DNA from: Streptomyces jumonjinensis
GTDB taxonomy: Bacteria; Actinomycetota; Actinomycetes; Streptomycetales; Streptomycetaceae
Length of the DNA: 64,000 bases
Direction of reading: 5' to 3'
Assembly: GCF_009600885.1 (NCBI RefSeq)
Contig: NZ_VCLA01000039.1
Coordinates: 21,385 to 85,384, forward strand
Part shown: positions 42,664 to 52,004 of the stretch, piece by piece
Position numbering within the stretch: position 1 is the first letter of the stretch
Layout: each line of letters begins with the position of its first letter
Notes under the pieces: generated by a model
What the model saw: only the letters and a program-made list of their open reading frames with translations
Databases searched by the model: none
What the model was told of the DNA's origin: nothing
Translations under genes and position numbers: made by a program

Positions 42664-43707
42664 ATGAGAGCGCGCACGGCAACCGCCCTGGCCTCCTGCA
42701 CCCTGCTGCTCGGGGCTCTGGCGCTGACGGGCTGCAACCGGGAATCCGGCTCGGGAGCGGACGGCGGTCGCACCGTCGGCATCGATCTGCCGCGCAGCGA
42801 CAGCGACTTCTGGAACTCCTACCAGCAGTACATCGAGAAGGGCGTCGAGGACGACGGCATCGACGCCCTCCCGCCGACCAACTCCCAGAACGACATCGGA
42901 AAGCTCGTCGCCAACGTCCGGACCCTCACCGACCAGGGCGCCCGGGCCGTCGTCATGGCCCCCCAGGACACCGGCGCGATCGCCGAGTCCCTCAAGACCC
43001 TCGAAGAGAAGGACATCCCCGTCGTCAGCGTCGACACCCGGCCCGACAAGGGCTCCGTCTACATGGTCGTACGCGCCGACAACCGGGCGTACGGGGAGAA
43101 AGCCTGCCGATACCTCGGCGAACGGCTCGGCGGCAAGGGCAAGGTGGTCGAATTCCAGGGCGACCTGGCCTCCGTCAACGGCCGTGACCGCTCCGAGGCG
43201 TTCGCGTCCTGCATGGCCGACGAATTCCCCGGCATCAGGGTCTTCGAGCTGGCCACCGACTGGAAGGGCGACGTCGCCTCGGCGAAACTCCAGTCGACCC
43301 TGGCCGCCCACCCCGACGTCGACGGCCTCTACATGCAGGCGGGCGGGGTCTTCCTCCAGCCCACCCTCGCCCTGCTGGAGCGGCGGGGACTGCTGAAGCC
43401 CGCGGGCGACCCCGGGCACATCACCATCGTCTCCAACGACGGCATCCCCGAGGAGCTGGACGCCATCAGAGCCGGGAAGATCGACGCCACCGTCTCCCAG
43501 CCCGCCGATCTGTACGCAAAGCACGCCCTGCGCTACGCCAGAGCCGCCCTGGACGGGAAGAAGTTCACCGCGGGCCCCACCGACCACGGCTCCACCATCG
43601 TCGAGATCCCCGGCGGACTGGAGGACCAGCTGCCCGCGCCTCTGGTCACCAAGGAGAACGTGGACGATCCCGCGCTCTGGGCCAACCGACTGGAGAAGAC
43701 GGGCTGA
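42664..43707 (+). CDS. Sugar ABC transporter substrate-binding lipoprotein
   Basis: The 347-residue precursor has a lipoprotein signal with lipobox LTGC (Cys24). It then carries a periplasmic-binding-protein fold of the ribose/xylose type (VGIDLPRSDSDFWNSY, ARAVVMAPQDTGAIAESL, VVSVDTRPD). It should be tethered outside the membrane and capture the operon's sugar. ATG at 42664 has a GGACGGGA ribosome site. It is followed two bases later by the ATPase gene. Confidence 0.9.
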   Translation: MRARTATALASCTLLLGALALTGCNRESGSGADGGRTVGIDLPRSDSDFWNSYQQYIEKGVEDDGIDALPPTNSQNDIGKLVANVRTLTDQGARAVVMAPQDTGAIAESLKTLEEKDIPVVSVDTRPDKGSVYMVVRADNRAYGEKACRYLGERLGGKGKVVEFQGDLASVNGRDRSEAFASCMADEFPGIRVFELATDWKGDVASAKLQSTLAAHPDVDGLYMQAGGVFLQPTLALLERRGLLKPAGDPGHITIVSNDGIPEELDAIRAGKIDATVSQPADLYAKHALRYARAALDGKKFTAGPTDHGSTIVEIPGGLEDQLPAPLVTKENVDDPALWANRLEKTG

Positions 43708-43709
43708 CC

Positions 43710-45236
43710 ATGTCCCATCCGACGCCGGCGCCGGCACCGGCGCTCCACGCCGAGGGCATCGTCAAACGCTTCGGCCGGACCCTGGCGCTCGACGGGGTCG
43801 GGCTCACCGTCGCGCCCGGCGAATCCCATGCGCTCGTCGGCCGCAACGGCGCGGGCAAATCCACCCTCGTCTCCATCGTCACCGGACTGAGCCGGCCCGA
43901 CGCGGGCTCCGTCGCCTTCGCGGGCCGGCCCGCGCCCGCCCCCGGGGACCGGGCCGGCTGGCAGTCCACGGTCGCCTGCGTCCACCAGAAATCGATGACC
44001 GTCCCCGAACTCACCGTCGCCGAGAACCTCTTCCTCAACCGCTTCGGCCCCGGCCGCCTCATCGGCTGGCGACGGCTGCGACAGCGCGCCGGAGAGCTCC
44101 TGGCCGGGTACGGAGTCGACGTCGACCCCCGCACCCGCGCCCAGGACCTCACCGTCGAGCAGCGCCAGTTCGTGGAGATCGCCCGCGCGCTCTCCTTCGG
44201 GGCCCGGCTGATCGTCCTGGACGAGCCGACCGCCCGGCTCGACGCCCGCGGCATCCAGCGGCTCTTCACCAGACTCCGCGAACTCCAGCGCCAGGGCGTC
44301 GCGTTCGTCTACATCTCCCACCACCTCCAGGAGGTGTACGAGCTCTGCACCGCCGTCACCGTCTACCGCGACGCCCGCCAGGTGCTCACCGCGACCGTCG
44401 CCGCACTGCCCGAGAACGAACTGGTCGCCGCGATGACAGGCGACACCGGGGGAGCGGCCCGCCGCCGGCCCGCCACGTCCGGCCCGGCCTCCGCCTCCGC
44501 CTCCGCCGAACCCGTGCTGCGCACGGAACGGCTCGCCCTGCGCGGCGCGTTCGCACCGCTCGACCTCGCGGTACGCCCCGGTGAGGTGCTCGGCCTCGCC
44601 GGAGCCGCCGCCAGCGGGAGCACCGCCATCGGCGAGACCCTCGCCGGAATGCGCCGGGCGAGCACCGGCAGGATCACGGTGGGCGGCACGGAGGTGAGAC
44701 CCGGCAGCGTCCCGGACGCGCTCAAAGCGGGCATCGGCTACATCCCCGAGGACCGCCACCGCCAGGGCCTGATCCCCGGGCGCAGCGTCGCCGAGAACGC
44801 CACCCTCACCGTCGCCGACCGGCTCGGCCCCCTCGGGACCGTACGGCCCGCCCGTACCCGGGAGTTCGCCCGCGCCCTGATCTCCTCGCTGGACATCCGC
44901 ACCAGCGGACCCGGGCAGCCGGTCTCCGACCTCTCCGGCGGCAATCAGCAGAAAGTCGTCGTCGCCCGGGCGCTCGCCCGCGGCCCGCGTGCGCTGATAG
45001 CGATACGGCCCACCGCGGGCGTCGACGTCAGATCCAAGGACGCGCTGCTCGCCGTCGTACGGCGGGTCGCCGACGAAGGGGGAGCGGTCGTGATCGTCTC
45101 CGATGAGCTGGACGATCTGCGGGTGTGCGACCGGGTGCTCGCCCTCTTCCACGGGCGGGTGGTCGCCGACTTCGCCCATGGCTGGAGCGACCGGGACCTG
45201 GTGGCCGCGATGGAAGGCGTGGGTGAGCGCCCATGA
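43710..45236 (+). CDS. Sugar ABC transporter ATPase with two nucleotide-binding domains
   Basis: The protein (508 aa) is of the RbsA/XylG type with two ABC domains. Domain 1 (about 10-235) has a full Walker A (GRNGAGKST), a variant signature LTVEQRQ and Walker B VLDEPTARLD. Domain 2 (about 265-500) has the degenerate Walker A usual for the family (AGAAASGSTAI) and an intact LSGGNQQK signature. However, its Walker B reads LIAIRPTAGVD, replacing the usual Asp-Glu-Pro by Ile-Arg-Pro. Only one composite site is expected to hydrolyse ATP. It overlaps the permease start by ATGA. Confidence 0.9.
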   Translation: MSHPTPAPAPALHAEGIVKRFGRTLALDGVGLTVAPGESHALVGRNGAGKSTLVSIVTGLSRPDAGSVAFAGRPAPAPGDRAGWQSTVACVHQKSMTVPELTVAENLFLNRFGPGRLIGWRRLRQRAGELLAGYGVDVDPRTRAQDLTVEQRQFVEIARALSFGARLIVLDEPTARLDARGIQRLFTRLRELQRQGVAFVYISHHLQEVYELCTAVTVYRDARQVLTATVAALPENELVAAMTGDTGGAARRRPATSGPASASASAEPVLRTERLALRGAFAPLDLAVRPGEVLGLAGAAASGSTAIGETLAGMRRASTGRITVGGTEVRPGSVPDALKAGIGYIPEDRHRQGLIPGRSVAENATLTVADRLGPLGTVRPARTREFARALISSLDIRTSGPGQPVSDLSGGNQQKVVVARALARGPRALIAIRPTAGVDVRSKDALLAVVRRVADEGGAVVIVSDELDDLRVCDRVLALFHGRVVADFAHGWSDRDLVAAMEGVGERP

Positions 45237-46330
45237 CCGGGAACGGGACGGAGCCAGGGGCCGGGACCGGGACGGGGAACCGGCCGACGTGGAAGCGGCG
45301 GGGGAGCCGGGGGATACGACGGCTCACGGCCGCCCGCCCGGCGCGGGGCCGTCAGGACGGCCCTCCGGCCCCCATCCGGTGGAGCGATTTCTCCCTGGTG
45401 CCCGTGATCCTGGTGCTCATGGCGATCGGCTACGCCGTCTCCCCGGTCTTCCTCACCTCCGGCAACCTCATCAGCGTCGTCCAGCAGTCCTCCGAACTGA
45501 GCCTGCTCGTCCTCGGACAGGCGCTGATCCTCATCTGCGGCCGGATGGACCTCTCGCCGGAGTCCACCATCGGCATCGCCCCCGTCATCGCCATGTGGCT
45601 GGTCCTCCCCGCCGACGGCGGACGCTTCGCCGGGCTGGAACTGCTGCCCGCCGGGGCCGCGATCCCCCTCTGTCTGCTGACCGGCGCGGTGATCGGCGTC
45701 ATCAACGGCTTTCTCATCCTGAGGCTGCGGGTCAACGGATTCATCGCCACACTCGGCATGCTCACCATGCTCCGCGGCCTCCACGTCGGCATCACCGAGG
45801 GCAGATCTCTCACCGATGTGCCCGAGTCCTTCCGCTACCTCGGGAAGACCGACTGGCTCGGCGTGCCCGCCGCCGTCTGGATCTGTCTGACGCTCTTCGC
45901 CGCGGGCGGCGCGGCACTCGCCTATCTCCGGCCGGGCCGCGCCCTCTACGCGATCGGCGGCAACCCGGAGGCCGCCCGGGCGGCGGGTATCCGCACCGAC
46001 AGGATCACCTGGACCGTCCTCGCGCTCGGAGGGCTGCTCGCCGCGTTCGCCGGAATCCTCTACACCGGCCACTACGGCTCGGTCGCCGCCACCCAGGGCA
46101 ACGGCTGGATCTTCCAGGTGTTCGCGGCGGCAGTGATCGGCGGGATCAGCCTCAAGGGCGGCCGGGGCACTCTCTTCGGCGCGCTCACCGGTGTGCTCAC
46201 CCTGCAACTCGTCGTCAATGTGATGACCCTGGGCGGGGTGCCCGCGCTGTGGAACCAGTTCCTCAACGGCGCGATCATCATCGTGGCACTGGTGATCTCC
46301 CGCTTCGCGGGCGGCGAGAGACAGGAGTGA
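45233..46330 (+). CDS. Sugar ABC transporter permease
   Basis: A 365-residue RbsC-like permease. It has a Gly/Arg-rich cytoplasmic N-tail of about 48 residues, then roughly nine to ten hydrophobic helices, with GRMDLSPESTIGIAP and the EAARAAGI coupling-helix segment (about residues 241-248) typical of ribose-type importers. It forms the membrane channel for the binding protein and ATPase encoded upstream. It is the last gene of the five-gene operon and converges on the FadR-type regulator. Confidence 0.9.
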   Translation: MTGNGTEPGAGTGTGNRPTWKRRGSRGIRRLTAARPARGRQDGPPAPIRWSDFSLVPVILVLMAIGYAVSPVFLTSGNLISVVQQSSELSLLVLGQALILICGRMDLSPESTIGIAPVIAMWLVLPADGGRFAGLELLPAGAAIPLCLLTGAVIGVINGFLILRLRVNGFIATLGMLTMLRGLHVGITEGRSLTDVPESFRYLGKTDWLGVPAAVWICLTLFAAGGAALAYLRPGRALYAIGGNPEAARAAGIRTDRITWTVLALGGLLAAFAGILYTGHYGSVAATQGNGWIFQVFAAAVIGGISLKGGRGTLFGALTGVLTLQLVVNVMTLGGVPALWNQFLNGAIIIVALVISRFAGGERQE

Positions 46331-46397
46331 AGCCCCCGCGGCCCGCCCGGCCCCCCGGCCCGCCCCTGTGCCGTCGCGGTCGGAGTCGGATTCAGAG

Positions 46398-47069
46398 TCA
46401 GAGCGTCGACCGCAGCCACTGCTCCACGCTCGCCACATGCACCGTCGCCCAGGAGCGCGCCGCCTCCGCGTCCCGGTCCCGCAGCGCCGCCAGAATCGCC
46501 CGGTGCTCGTGCAGGGTGCGGGCGACCGCGTCCTTCTGGGTCAGCCCCCGCCACACCCGCGCCCTCGTCGTCGGCCCCGACAGCCCGTCCAGCAGCGAAC
46601 ACAGCACCGAATTACCCGACCACTGCACGATCCTGCGGTGGAACTCCAGGTCCGCCGCCACCAGCGCCTCCACCGAAGGCTCCGCCCCCAACGCGTCGAG
46701 CTGCGCGTTCAGCTCGTCCAGCTCGCTCTCGCCGATCCGCGCCGCCGCCATCGCGGTGGCCGCCGGCTCCAGGATCCGGCGTACGGAGAGAAACTCCAGC
46801 ACCGTGTCGTCGCGGTGGAAGTCCACCACGAAGCTCAGCGCCTCCAGCAGCAGTTGGGGGTCGAGACTGGTCACATAGGTGCCGTCGCCCTGCCGCACAT
46901 CCAGGATCCGGATCAGCGACAGCGCACGCACCGCCTCCCGCAGCGAATTACGGGACAGCCCCAGCTCCGCCGCGAGCTCGCTCTCCTTGGGCAGCCGGTC
47001 CCCGGGCCGCAGCGCACCCGAGACGATCATCCCCTTGATCTTCTCGATCGCCTCGTCGGTGACTGCCAT
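46398..47069 (-). CDS. FadR-subfamily GntR regulator of the fuconate/sugar operon
   Basis: A 223-residue regulator with a winged helix (LPKESELAAELGLSRNSLREAVRALSLI, about residues 26-53) and an FCD ligand domain containing DLEFHRRIVQWSGN and a distal EHRAILAAL. It converges on the sugar operon at 40428-46330. The word ACATCGGATGA occurs both in its own promoter (minus strand, 47096-47106, directly after a TACTCT -10 box at 47110-47115) and in the operator in front of the dehydratase gene. It therefore most likely represses itself and that operon. ATG at 47069 follows a GGAGCAAGGGGGGG tract. Confidence 0.88.
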   Translation of the reverse strand: MAVTDEAIEKIKGMIVSGALRPGDRLPKESELAAELGLSRNSLREAVRALSLIRILDVRQGDGTYVTSLDPQLLLEALSFVVDFHRDDTVLEFLSVRRILEPAATAMAAARIGESELDELNAQLDALGAEPSVEALVAADLEFHRRIVQWSGNSVLCSLLDGLSGPTTRARVWRGLTQKDAVARTLHEHRAILAALRDRDAEAARSWATVHVASVEQWLRSTL

Positions 47070-47095
47070 CCAGGCCCCCCCTTGCTCCTGTTGAA

Positions 47096-47106
47096 TCATC
47101 CGATGT
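47096..47106 (-). promoter_or_regulatory. FadR-type operator in the regulator's own promoter
   Basis: The minus strand reads ACATCGGATGA, identical over 11 bases to 40380-40390. It contains the dyad CATC-C-GATG and begins four bases after a TACTCT -10 box. Confidence 0.6.
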
Positions 47107-47184
47107 CTGAGAGTACAGCGTGGGGCGGCCCCGAAGGACCGCCCCACAACTCACCTCACGCGCCGGACGCGCGGGAACCTGCTC

Positions 47185-47205
47185 CCGGTCCGCTCAGCGG
47201 ACCGG
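47185..47205 (-). terminator. Terminator hairpin of the glpFKD operon
   Basis: A nine-bp stem with a three-base loop starts eight bases after the glpD stop. A second hairpin (47120-47128 with 47139-47147) lies further downstream. Confidence 0.7.
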
Positions 47206-47212
47206 TACCTAC

Positions 47213-48823
47213 CTACTTCCGGTCGGACAGCAGATCCGTCACCCGGCCCCGGATCTCGTCCGTCGCCAGACCCCGGATCGTCAGCGTGGTACGGCGGCGC
47301 AGCACATCGTCGGCCGTCTCGGCCCACTCGTGGTCACGCGCGTACACCACCTGCGCCCAGATCTCCGGAGCGTCCGGGTGGATCCGCTCGGCCAGCGCCG
47401 GGTCGTCGTTGGCGAGCCGCGCGATGTCGAAGGAGAGCGAGCCGTAGTGGGTGGCCAGATGACGGGCGGTGTCCGCGGCCATCCGCGGCCCCGGCGTGCC
47501 GCCGTCGACCATCAGCCGGTGCGCCACCGCGTTGGGGTTGGCTATGCCCGGCAGCGGGACCTTCTTCGGCAGCCGCGAGATCGGCTCCATGTCCTCGGCC
47601 AGCGGCTGCCCCGGCAGGGCGGCCAGCTTGTTCATCACCGTACGGCCGATATGACGGAACGTCGTCCACTTGCCGCCCGCGACCGACAGCATGCCGCCGC
47701 GGCCCTCGCTCACCACGGTCTCCCGCTTCGCCTTCGAGGTGTCGCCGGGACCGCCCGGCAGCACCCGCAGACCCGCGAACGAGTAGGTGATCAGGTCCCG
47801 GGACAGCTGCTGGTCGCGGACCGAGAAAGCGGCCTCGTCCAGGATCTGGGCGGTGTCCTTCTCGGTGACCGCGACCTCGCCCGGGTCGCCCTCGAACTCC
47901 TCGTCCGTCGTACCGAGCAGCAGCATGTCCTCCCAGGGGAGGGCGAAGGTGATGCGGTACTTGTCGATCGGGGTCGCCAGCGCGGCCTTCCACGGCGAGG
48001 TGCGCTTCAGCACCAGGTGCGCGCCCTTGGACAGCCGGATCGACGGCGCCGCCGCCGGGTCCTCCATCCGGCGCAGATGATCCACCCACGGGCCGGTCGC
48101 GTTGAGCACCAGCCGGGCCTCGACGCCGAACTCCGAACCGTCCGTACGGTCCTTGAGCTCCGCGCCCGTCACCCGTCCCTTGGTGAACCGCAGCCCGGTG
48201 ACCTCGGCGTGGTTGAGGACGGTCGCGCCCGCCTCGACGGCCGCGCGGACCGTCATCAGCGCCATCCGCGCGTCGTTCATCTGGTCGTCGCCGTAGACGG
48301 CGACGGCCTTCAGATTCTCCGTACGCAGCTCGGGCACATCGCGCTGCGCCTTCGCCGGGCTGATGACATGGCCCACGCCGTCGCCGAAGGCGGAGAGCGC
48401 CGAGTACGCGAACACGCCCGCGCCGAGCTTGGCCGCGCCGTGCGGGCCGCCCTTGTACACCGGCAGATAGAAGGTGAGCGGGTTGGCGAGGTGGGGGGCC
48501 ACCTCACGGGAGACCGCGCGGCGCTCGAAGTGGTTCTCCGCGACCAGCTTCACCGCACCGGTCTGGAGGTAGCGCAGACCGCCGTGGAGCAGCTTGGAGG
48601 AGGCGGAGGAGGTGGCGCCGGCGAAGTCGCCGGCGTCCACCAGGGCCACCCGCAGCCCGGACTGCGCCGCATGCCAGGCGGTGGAGATGCCCAGGATGCC
48701 GCCGCCGATGACCAGGAGGTCGTACGTCGCCTTGGAGAGCTGGTCCCGGGTCTCGGCGCGGCTCGGGAGGGAGCCGGATGCCGGGTGCGTCCCGAGGGCC
48801 GGAACGCTCTGCAGGGTGGTCAT
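47213..48823 (-). CDS. glpD: Glycerol-3-phosphate dehydrogenase (FAD, aerobic type)
   Basis: The 536-residue flavoprotein oxidises glycerol 3-phosphate to dihydroxyacetone phosphate at the membrane, passing electrons to quinone. It shows LLVIGGGILG (FAD site, about residues 36-45), GDFAGATSSASSKLLHGGLRYL, GPWVDHLRRM, and the C-terminal DAO_C region with VVYARDHEWAETADDVLRRRT. It is the third gene of the glycerol operon; its ATG lies five bases after the glpK stop, with GAGGAG inside the end of glpK. Confidence 0.94.
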   Translation of the reverse strand: MTTLQSVPALGTHPASGSLPSRAETRDQLSKATYDLLVIGGGILGISTAWHAAQSGLRVALVDAGDFAGATSSASSKLLHGGLRYLQTGAVKLVAENHFERRAVSREVAPHLANPLTFYLPVYKGGPHGAAKLGAGVFAYSALSAFGDGVGHVISPAKAQRDVPELRTENLKAVAVYGDDQMNDARMALMTVRAAVEAGATVLNHAEVTGLRFTKGRVTGAELKDRTDGSEFGVEARLVLNATGPWVDHLRRMEDPAAAPSIRLSKGAHLVLKRTSPWKAALATPIDKYRITFALPWEDMLLLGTTDEEFEGDPGEVAVTEKDTAQILDEAAFSVRDQQLSRDLITYSFAGLRVLPGGPGDTSKAKRETVVSEGRGGMLSVAGGKWTTFRHIGRTVMNKLAALPGQPLAEDMEPISRLPKKVPLPGIANPNAVAHRLMVDGGTPGPRMAADTARHLATHYGSLSFDIARLANDDPALAERIHPDAPEIWAQVVYARDHEWAETADDVLRRRTTLTIRGLATDEIRGRVTDLLSDRK

Positions 48824-48828
48824 GTCGA

Positions 48829-50373
48829 TTACTCCTCGTCCTCGATCCAGCCCATGGTCCGCTCAACGGCCTTGAGCCAGTTCTTGTACTCGCGCTCACG
48901 CTGCTCGGCGTCCATGCGCGGGGTCCATTCGGCTGCCCGGCGCCAGTTGGCGCGCAGCGCGTCGGTGTCCGGCCAGAAGCCGACGGCGAGACCGGCGGCG
49001 TAGGCGGCGCCGAGGCAGGTCGTCTCGGCGACCATCGGACGCACCACCGGCGCGTCCAGGAAGTCCGAGAGGGTCTGCATCAGCAGGTTGTTGGAGGTCA
49101 TGCCGCCGTCGACCTTGAGCGCGGCCAGCTCGACGCCGGAGTCCTTCGTCATGGCGTCGGTGATCTCGCGGGTCTGCCAGGCGGTGGCCTCAAGCACGGC
49201 GCGGGCGATGTGCGCCTTGGTGACATAGCGGGTGAGACCGGCGATCACACCGCGGGCGTCGGAGCGCCAGTACGGGGCGAACAGTCCGGAGAAGGCGGGG
49301 ACGACGTACGCGCCGCCGTTGTCCTCGACCGACAGGGCCAGGGTCTCGATCTCGGCCGCGGACTTGATCAGGCCCATCTGGTCGCGCATCCACTGCACCA
49401 GCGAACCGGTGACCGCGATCGAGCCCTCCAGGGCGTAGACCGCCTTCTGGTCGCCGATGCGGTAGCCGACGGTCGTCAGCAGTCCGTTGTAGGAGTTGAC
49501 GGGCGTCTCACCGGTGTTCATCAGCATGAAGGTGCCGGTGCCGTACGTCGACTTGGCCTCGCCCTCGGCGAAGCAGGTCTGGCCGAAGAGGGCGGCCTGC
49601 TGGTCGCCGAGCGCGGAGGCGACGGGGATGCCGTCGAGGATGCCGCCCTTGGCGATGCCGTACACCTCGGAGGAGGAGCGGATCTCGGGCAGGAGCGCCG
49701 CCGGGACCTCCATGGAGGTGAGGATCTTGTCGTCCCACTCCATGGTGTGCAGGTTCATCAGCATGGTGCGGGAGGCGTTGGTGACGTCGGTGACGTGCAC
49801 GCCGCCGTCGGCTCCACCGGTCAGGTTCCAGATGACCCAGGAGTCCATGGTGCCGAAGAGGATCTCGCCGCGCTCGGCGCGCTCGCGCAGGCCCTCGACG
49901 TTGTCGAGCAGCCAGCGGACCTTCGGTCCGGCGAAGTAGCTCGCCAGCGGCAGCCCGGTCTCGCGGCGGAAGCGGTCCTGGCCGACGTTGCGGCCGAGCT
50001 CCTTGCAGAGCGCGTCGGTGCGGGTGTCCTGCCACACGATGGCGTTGTGGACGGGCTCACCGGTGGCCTTGTCCCAGAGCAGGGTGGTCTCGCGCTGGTT
50101 GGTGATGCCGATCGCCTTGACGTCGGCGGCGGTGATGCCCGCCTTGTCGAGCGCGCCCGCCACGACCTCCTGGACGTTGGCCCAGATCTCGATGGCGTTG
50201 TGCTCGACCCAGCCGGGCTTCGGGAAGATCTGCTCGTGCTCCTTCTGGTCGACCGAGACGATCCGGCCGTCCTTGTCGAAGACGATGCAGCGGCTGGAGG
50301 TGGTGCCCTGGTCGATGGCCGCGATGAAGGGGCCGTGCCCGTGGCTCTTGGTGGTCTGGGAGGTGTCGCTCAC
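48829..50373 (-). CDS. glpK: Glycerol kinase
   Basis: At 514 residues it carries the FGGY kinase signatures [14 protein letters not shown] (about residues 20-33), [23 protein letters not shown], and in the C-terminal domain [11 protein letters not shown] and [12 protein letters not shown]. It phosphorylates glycerol with ATP. The GTG start follows AGGAGCAGACT. Located between glpF and glpD, in line with gylA of S. coelicolor. The extra N-terminal [13 protein letters not shown] stretch is not part of the fold. Confidence 0.95.
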   Translation of the reverse strand: MSDTSQTTKSHGHGPFIAAIDQGTTSSRCIVFDKDGRIVSVDQKEHEQIFPKPGWVEHNAIEIWANVQEVVAGALDKAGITAADVKAIGITNQRETTLLWDKATGEPVHNAIVWQDTRTDALCKELGRNVGQDRFRRETGLPLASYFAGPKVRWLLDNVEGLRERAERGEILFGTMDSWVIWNLTGGADGGVHVTDVTNASRTMLMNLHTMEWDDKILTSMEVPAALLPEIRSSSEVYGIAKGGILDGIPVASALGDQQAALFGQTCFAEGEAKSTYGTGTFMLMNTGETPVNSYNGLLTTVGYRIGDQKAVYALEGSIAVTGSLVQWMRDQMGLIKSAAEIETLALSVEDNGGAYVVPAFSGLFAPYWRSDARGVIAGLTRYVTKAHIARAVLEATAWQTREITDAMTKDSGVELAALKVDGGMTSNNLLMQTLSDFLDAPVVRPMVAETTCLGAAYAAGLAVGFWPDTDALRANWRRAAEWTPRMDAEQREREYKNWLKAVERTMGWIEDEE

Positions 50374-50441
50374 AGTCTGCTCCTGCTGTGGTCAGTGGGG
50401 ATACGGCTGTGCCGGTTCGGCGTACGGTCTCGGTTCACGGC

Positions 50442-51224
50442 TCAGGCGAACGCGAGGTTGTAGAGGCCCGCGGCGAGCGCTCCGCCGGCCAGCGGGCCGA
50501 CGATCGGGATCCAGGCGTAGCCCCAGTCGGAGCCGCCCTTGTTGGGCAGCGGCAGCAGGGCATGGACGATACGGGGGCCGAGGTCACGGGCCGGGTTGAT
50601 GGCGTAGCCGGTGGGGCCGCCCAGCGAGAGGCCGATGCCGACGACGACGAAGGCGGTGATCAGTCCGCCGAGGATGCTCAGGCCCTTGCCCTCGTCGTTG
50701 AGGCCCTGGGTGAGCACGGCGAGGACCAGCACGGCGGTGCCGATGATCTCGGTGGCGAGGTTCTGCCAGACGACGCGGATCTCCGGGCCGGTGGAGAAGA
50801 TGCCGAGCACCGGGCCGGCGTTGCCGTTGTGCGGGCCCTCGATCGGCTTGTCGGCCGTGTCGCCGATGATCTCGCGATCGGTGAGGTGGGCGTGGAACTG
50901 TCCGTAGTACGCGAGCACGAACAGGGCCGCGCCGATCATCGCGCCCAGCATCTGGCCGGCGATGTAGACGGCGAAGTTGTCCCACACCCCGTCCTTGATC
51001 GCGATGCCGAGGGTGACCGCGGGGTTCAGATGGGCGCCGGAGAGCGGTCCACTGATGTAGACGGCCGTCATCACGGCGAAGCCCCACGCGATGGTGATGG
51101 CCAGAAAGCCCGCGCCACGGGCCTTGGAATTCTTGAGAGTGACGGCGGCGACGACGCCACCGCCCAGGAGGATCAGAACGGCGGTTCCGATCGTCTCGCC
51201 GATAAAGATGTCGGAGCTGGACAC
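50442..51224 (-). CDS. glpF: Glycerol facilitator (aquaglyceroporin)
   Basis: A 260-residue MIP-family channel with both half-helix motifs, [12 protein letters not shown] and [13 protein letters not shown], the Asp after the second NPA marking glycerol permeability, and six membrane segments. GTG at 51224 is preferred over the adjacent GTG at 51227 because AAAGGAG then lies five rather than two bases away. It is the first gene of the operon. Confidence 0.92.
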   Translation of the reverse strand: MSSSDIFIGETIGTAVLILLGGGVVAAVTLKNSKARGAGFLAITIAWGFAVMTAVYISGPLSGAHLNPAVTLGIAIKDGVWDNFAVYIAGQMLGAMIGAALFVLAYYGQFHAHLTDREIIGDTADKPIEGPHNGNAGPVLGIFSTGPEIRVVWQNLATEIIGTAVLVLAVLTQGLNDEGKGLSILGGLITAFVVVGIGLSLGGPTGYAINPARDLGPRIVHALLPLPNKGGSDWGYAWIPIVGPLAGGALAAGLYNLAFA

Positions 51225-51325
51225 CACGACTCCTTTGTCCTTCGTCCAGGGGAAGGCGAACCCCGGGTCCCCCCGGAGGTCCGCGCCCTCAGGTGAGGGC
51301 GTTGTCGGCTCTTGGCGCTTGTCAC

Positions 51326-51366
51326 ACTCTAACGGGTATCGCCGGTAGATGTTCGACAATGCCGAC
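51326..51366 (-). promoter_or_regulatory. glpF promoter with GylR-type operator
   Basis: The minus strand has TAGAGT (51326-51331) about 100 bases upstream of the glpF start. The plus-strand word TTCGACAATGCCGAC (51352-51366) is an IclR-type imperfect palindrome covering the -35 position. A 13-of-15 match occurs in the gylR promoter. Confidence 0.6.
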
Positions 51367-51827
51367 CGATGAACGGCAGTTTTGTCCCTGGTTAACACGG
51401 CGTCAAGGGCCGTGTGACCCGAAAGCCCGATCGTTATCGATGATGCGCCAGCGAGCCCGGAACCGCCCGGCACACGGTTCGTCCGGGGAGGCCGGCGGGG
51501 GTGCGGAGCGATCCGGCGGGGTCGGCCGGGACCGCTCGGGGCCGTTCGGGGCCGTTCGGGGCCGCCCCCGGACCCGGCGGCGGCCGTGCGGGACGCGCCC
51601 AGGGGGCTCGGCGCCGGGGTGCGTGACGTGCCGGCGGGGCTCGGCGCCGGGCAGGCGCCGAGCCCCGCAGGGCCTGGCATCAGCGGGTGAGCGTCACGCG
51701 TCCGCAGGGCTTCGGCACCTGCCTGGTGACGTCACGCGTCCGCAAGGCTAGGAAGCGGGGCGGCCGGGTACGCGGCCTTCGCCGCCCGCAGAGCTCGGAG
51801 CCGGGACGCCGGGGCCGCCGGGGACGT

Positions 51828-51983
51828 GCCCGAGCAAGGACGGCCGGGGCCACGCCCGAGCCGGGGCCGCCGGGGCTGCGCCCGAGCAAGGACGGCCGGG
51901 GCCGCGCCCGAGCCGGGGCCGCCGGGGCCACGCCCGAGCCGGGGCCGCCGGGGCTGCGCCCGAGCAGGGACGGCCGGGGCTGC
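51828..51983. repeat. Six-copy 26-bp tandem repeat
   Basis: Units start at 51828, 51854, 51880, 51906, 51932 and 51958. Each begins GCCCGAGC; two alternating versions differ mainly at positions 8-15 and the last four bases. A degenerate seventh unit precedes the array. The 26-base period is not a multiple of three, so it does not encode a repeat protein, and there are no spacers, so it is not a CRISPR array. Confidence 0.92.
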
Positions 51984-52004
51984 GCCCCTCCCCGCCCGCA
52001 GGGC

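Larger units (their letters stand above)
51225..52004. other. 780-bp glpF-gylR intergenic region
   Basis: The right-hand two thirds is noncoding by appearance. It holds the glpF promoter and GylR-type operator (51326-51366), a poly-G-rich stretch with repeated GTTCGGGGCC (about 51537-51562), and a perfect 14-bp hairpin (51635-51648 with 51654-51667). A 20-bp direct repeat with one mismatch (51692-51711, 51730-51749) and a six-copy 26-bp tandem array (51828-51983) follow. No frame shows protein-like features. Confidence 0.7.

Noticed and set aside
51828..51983. CRISPR array
   Set aside because: Repeats are directly tandem with no spacers, and no cas genes are present.
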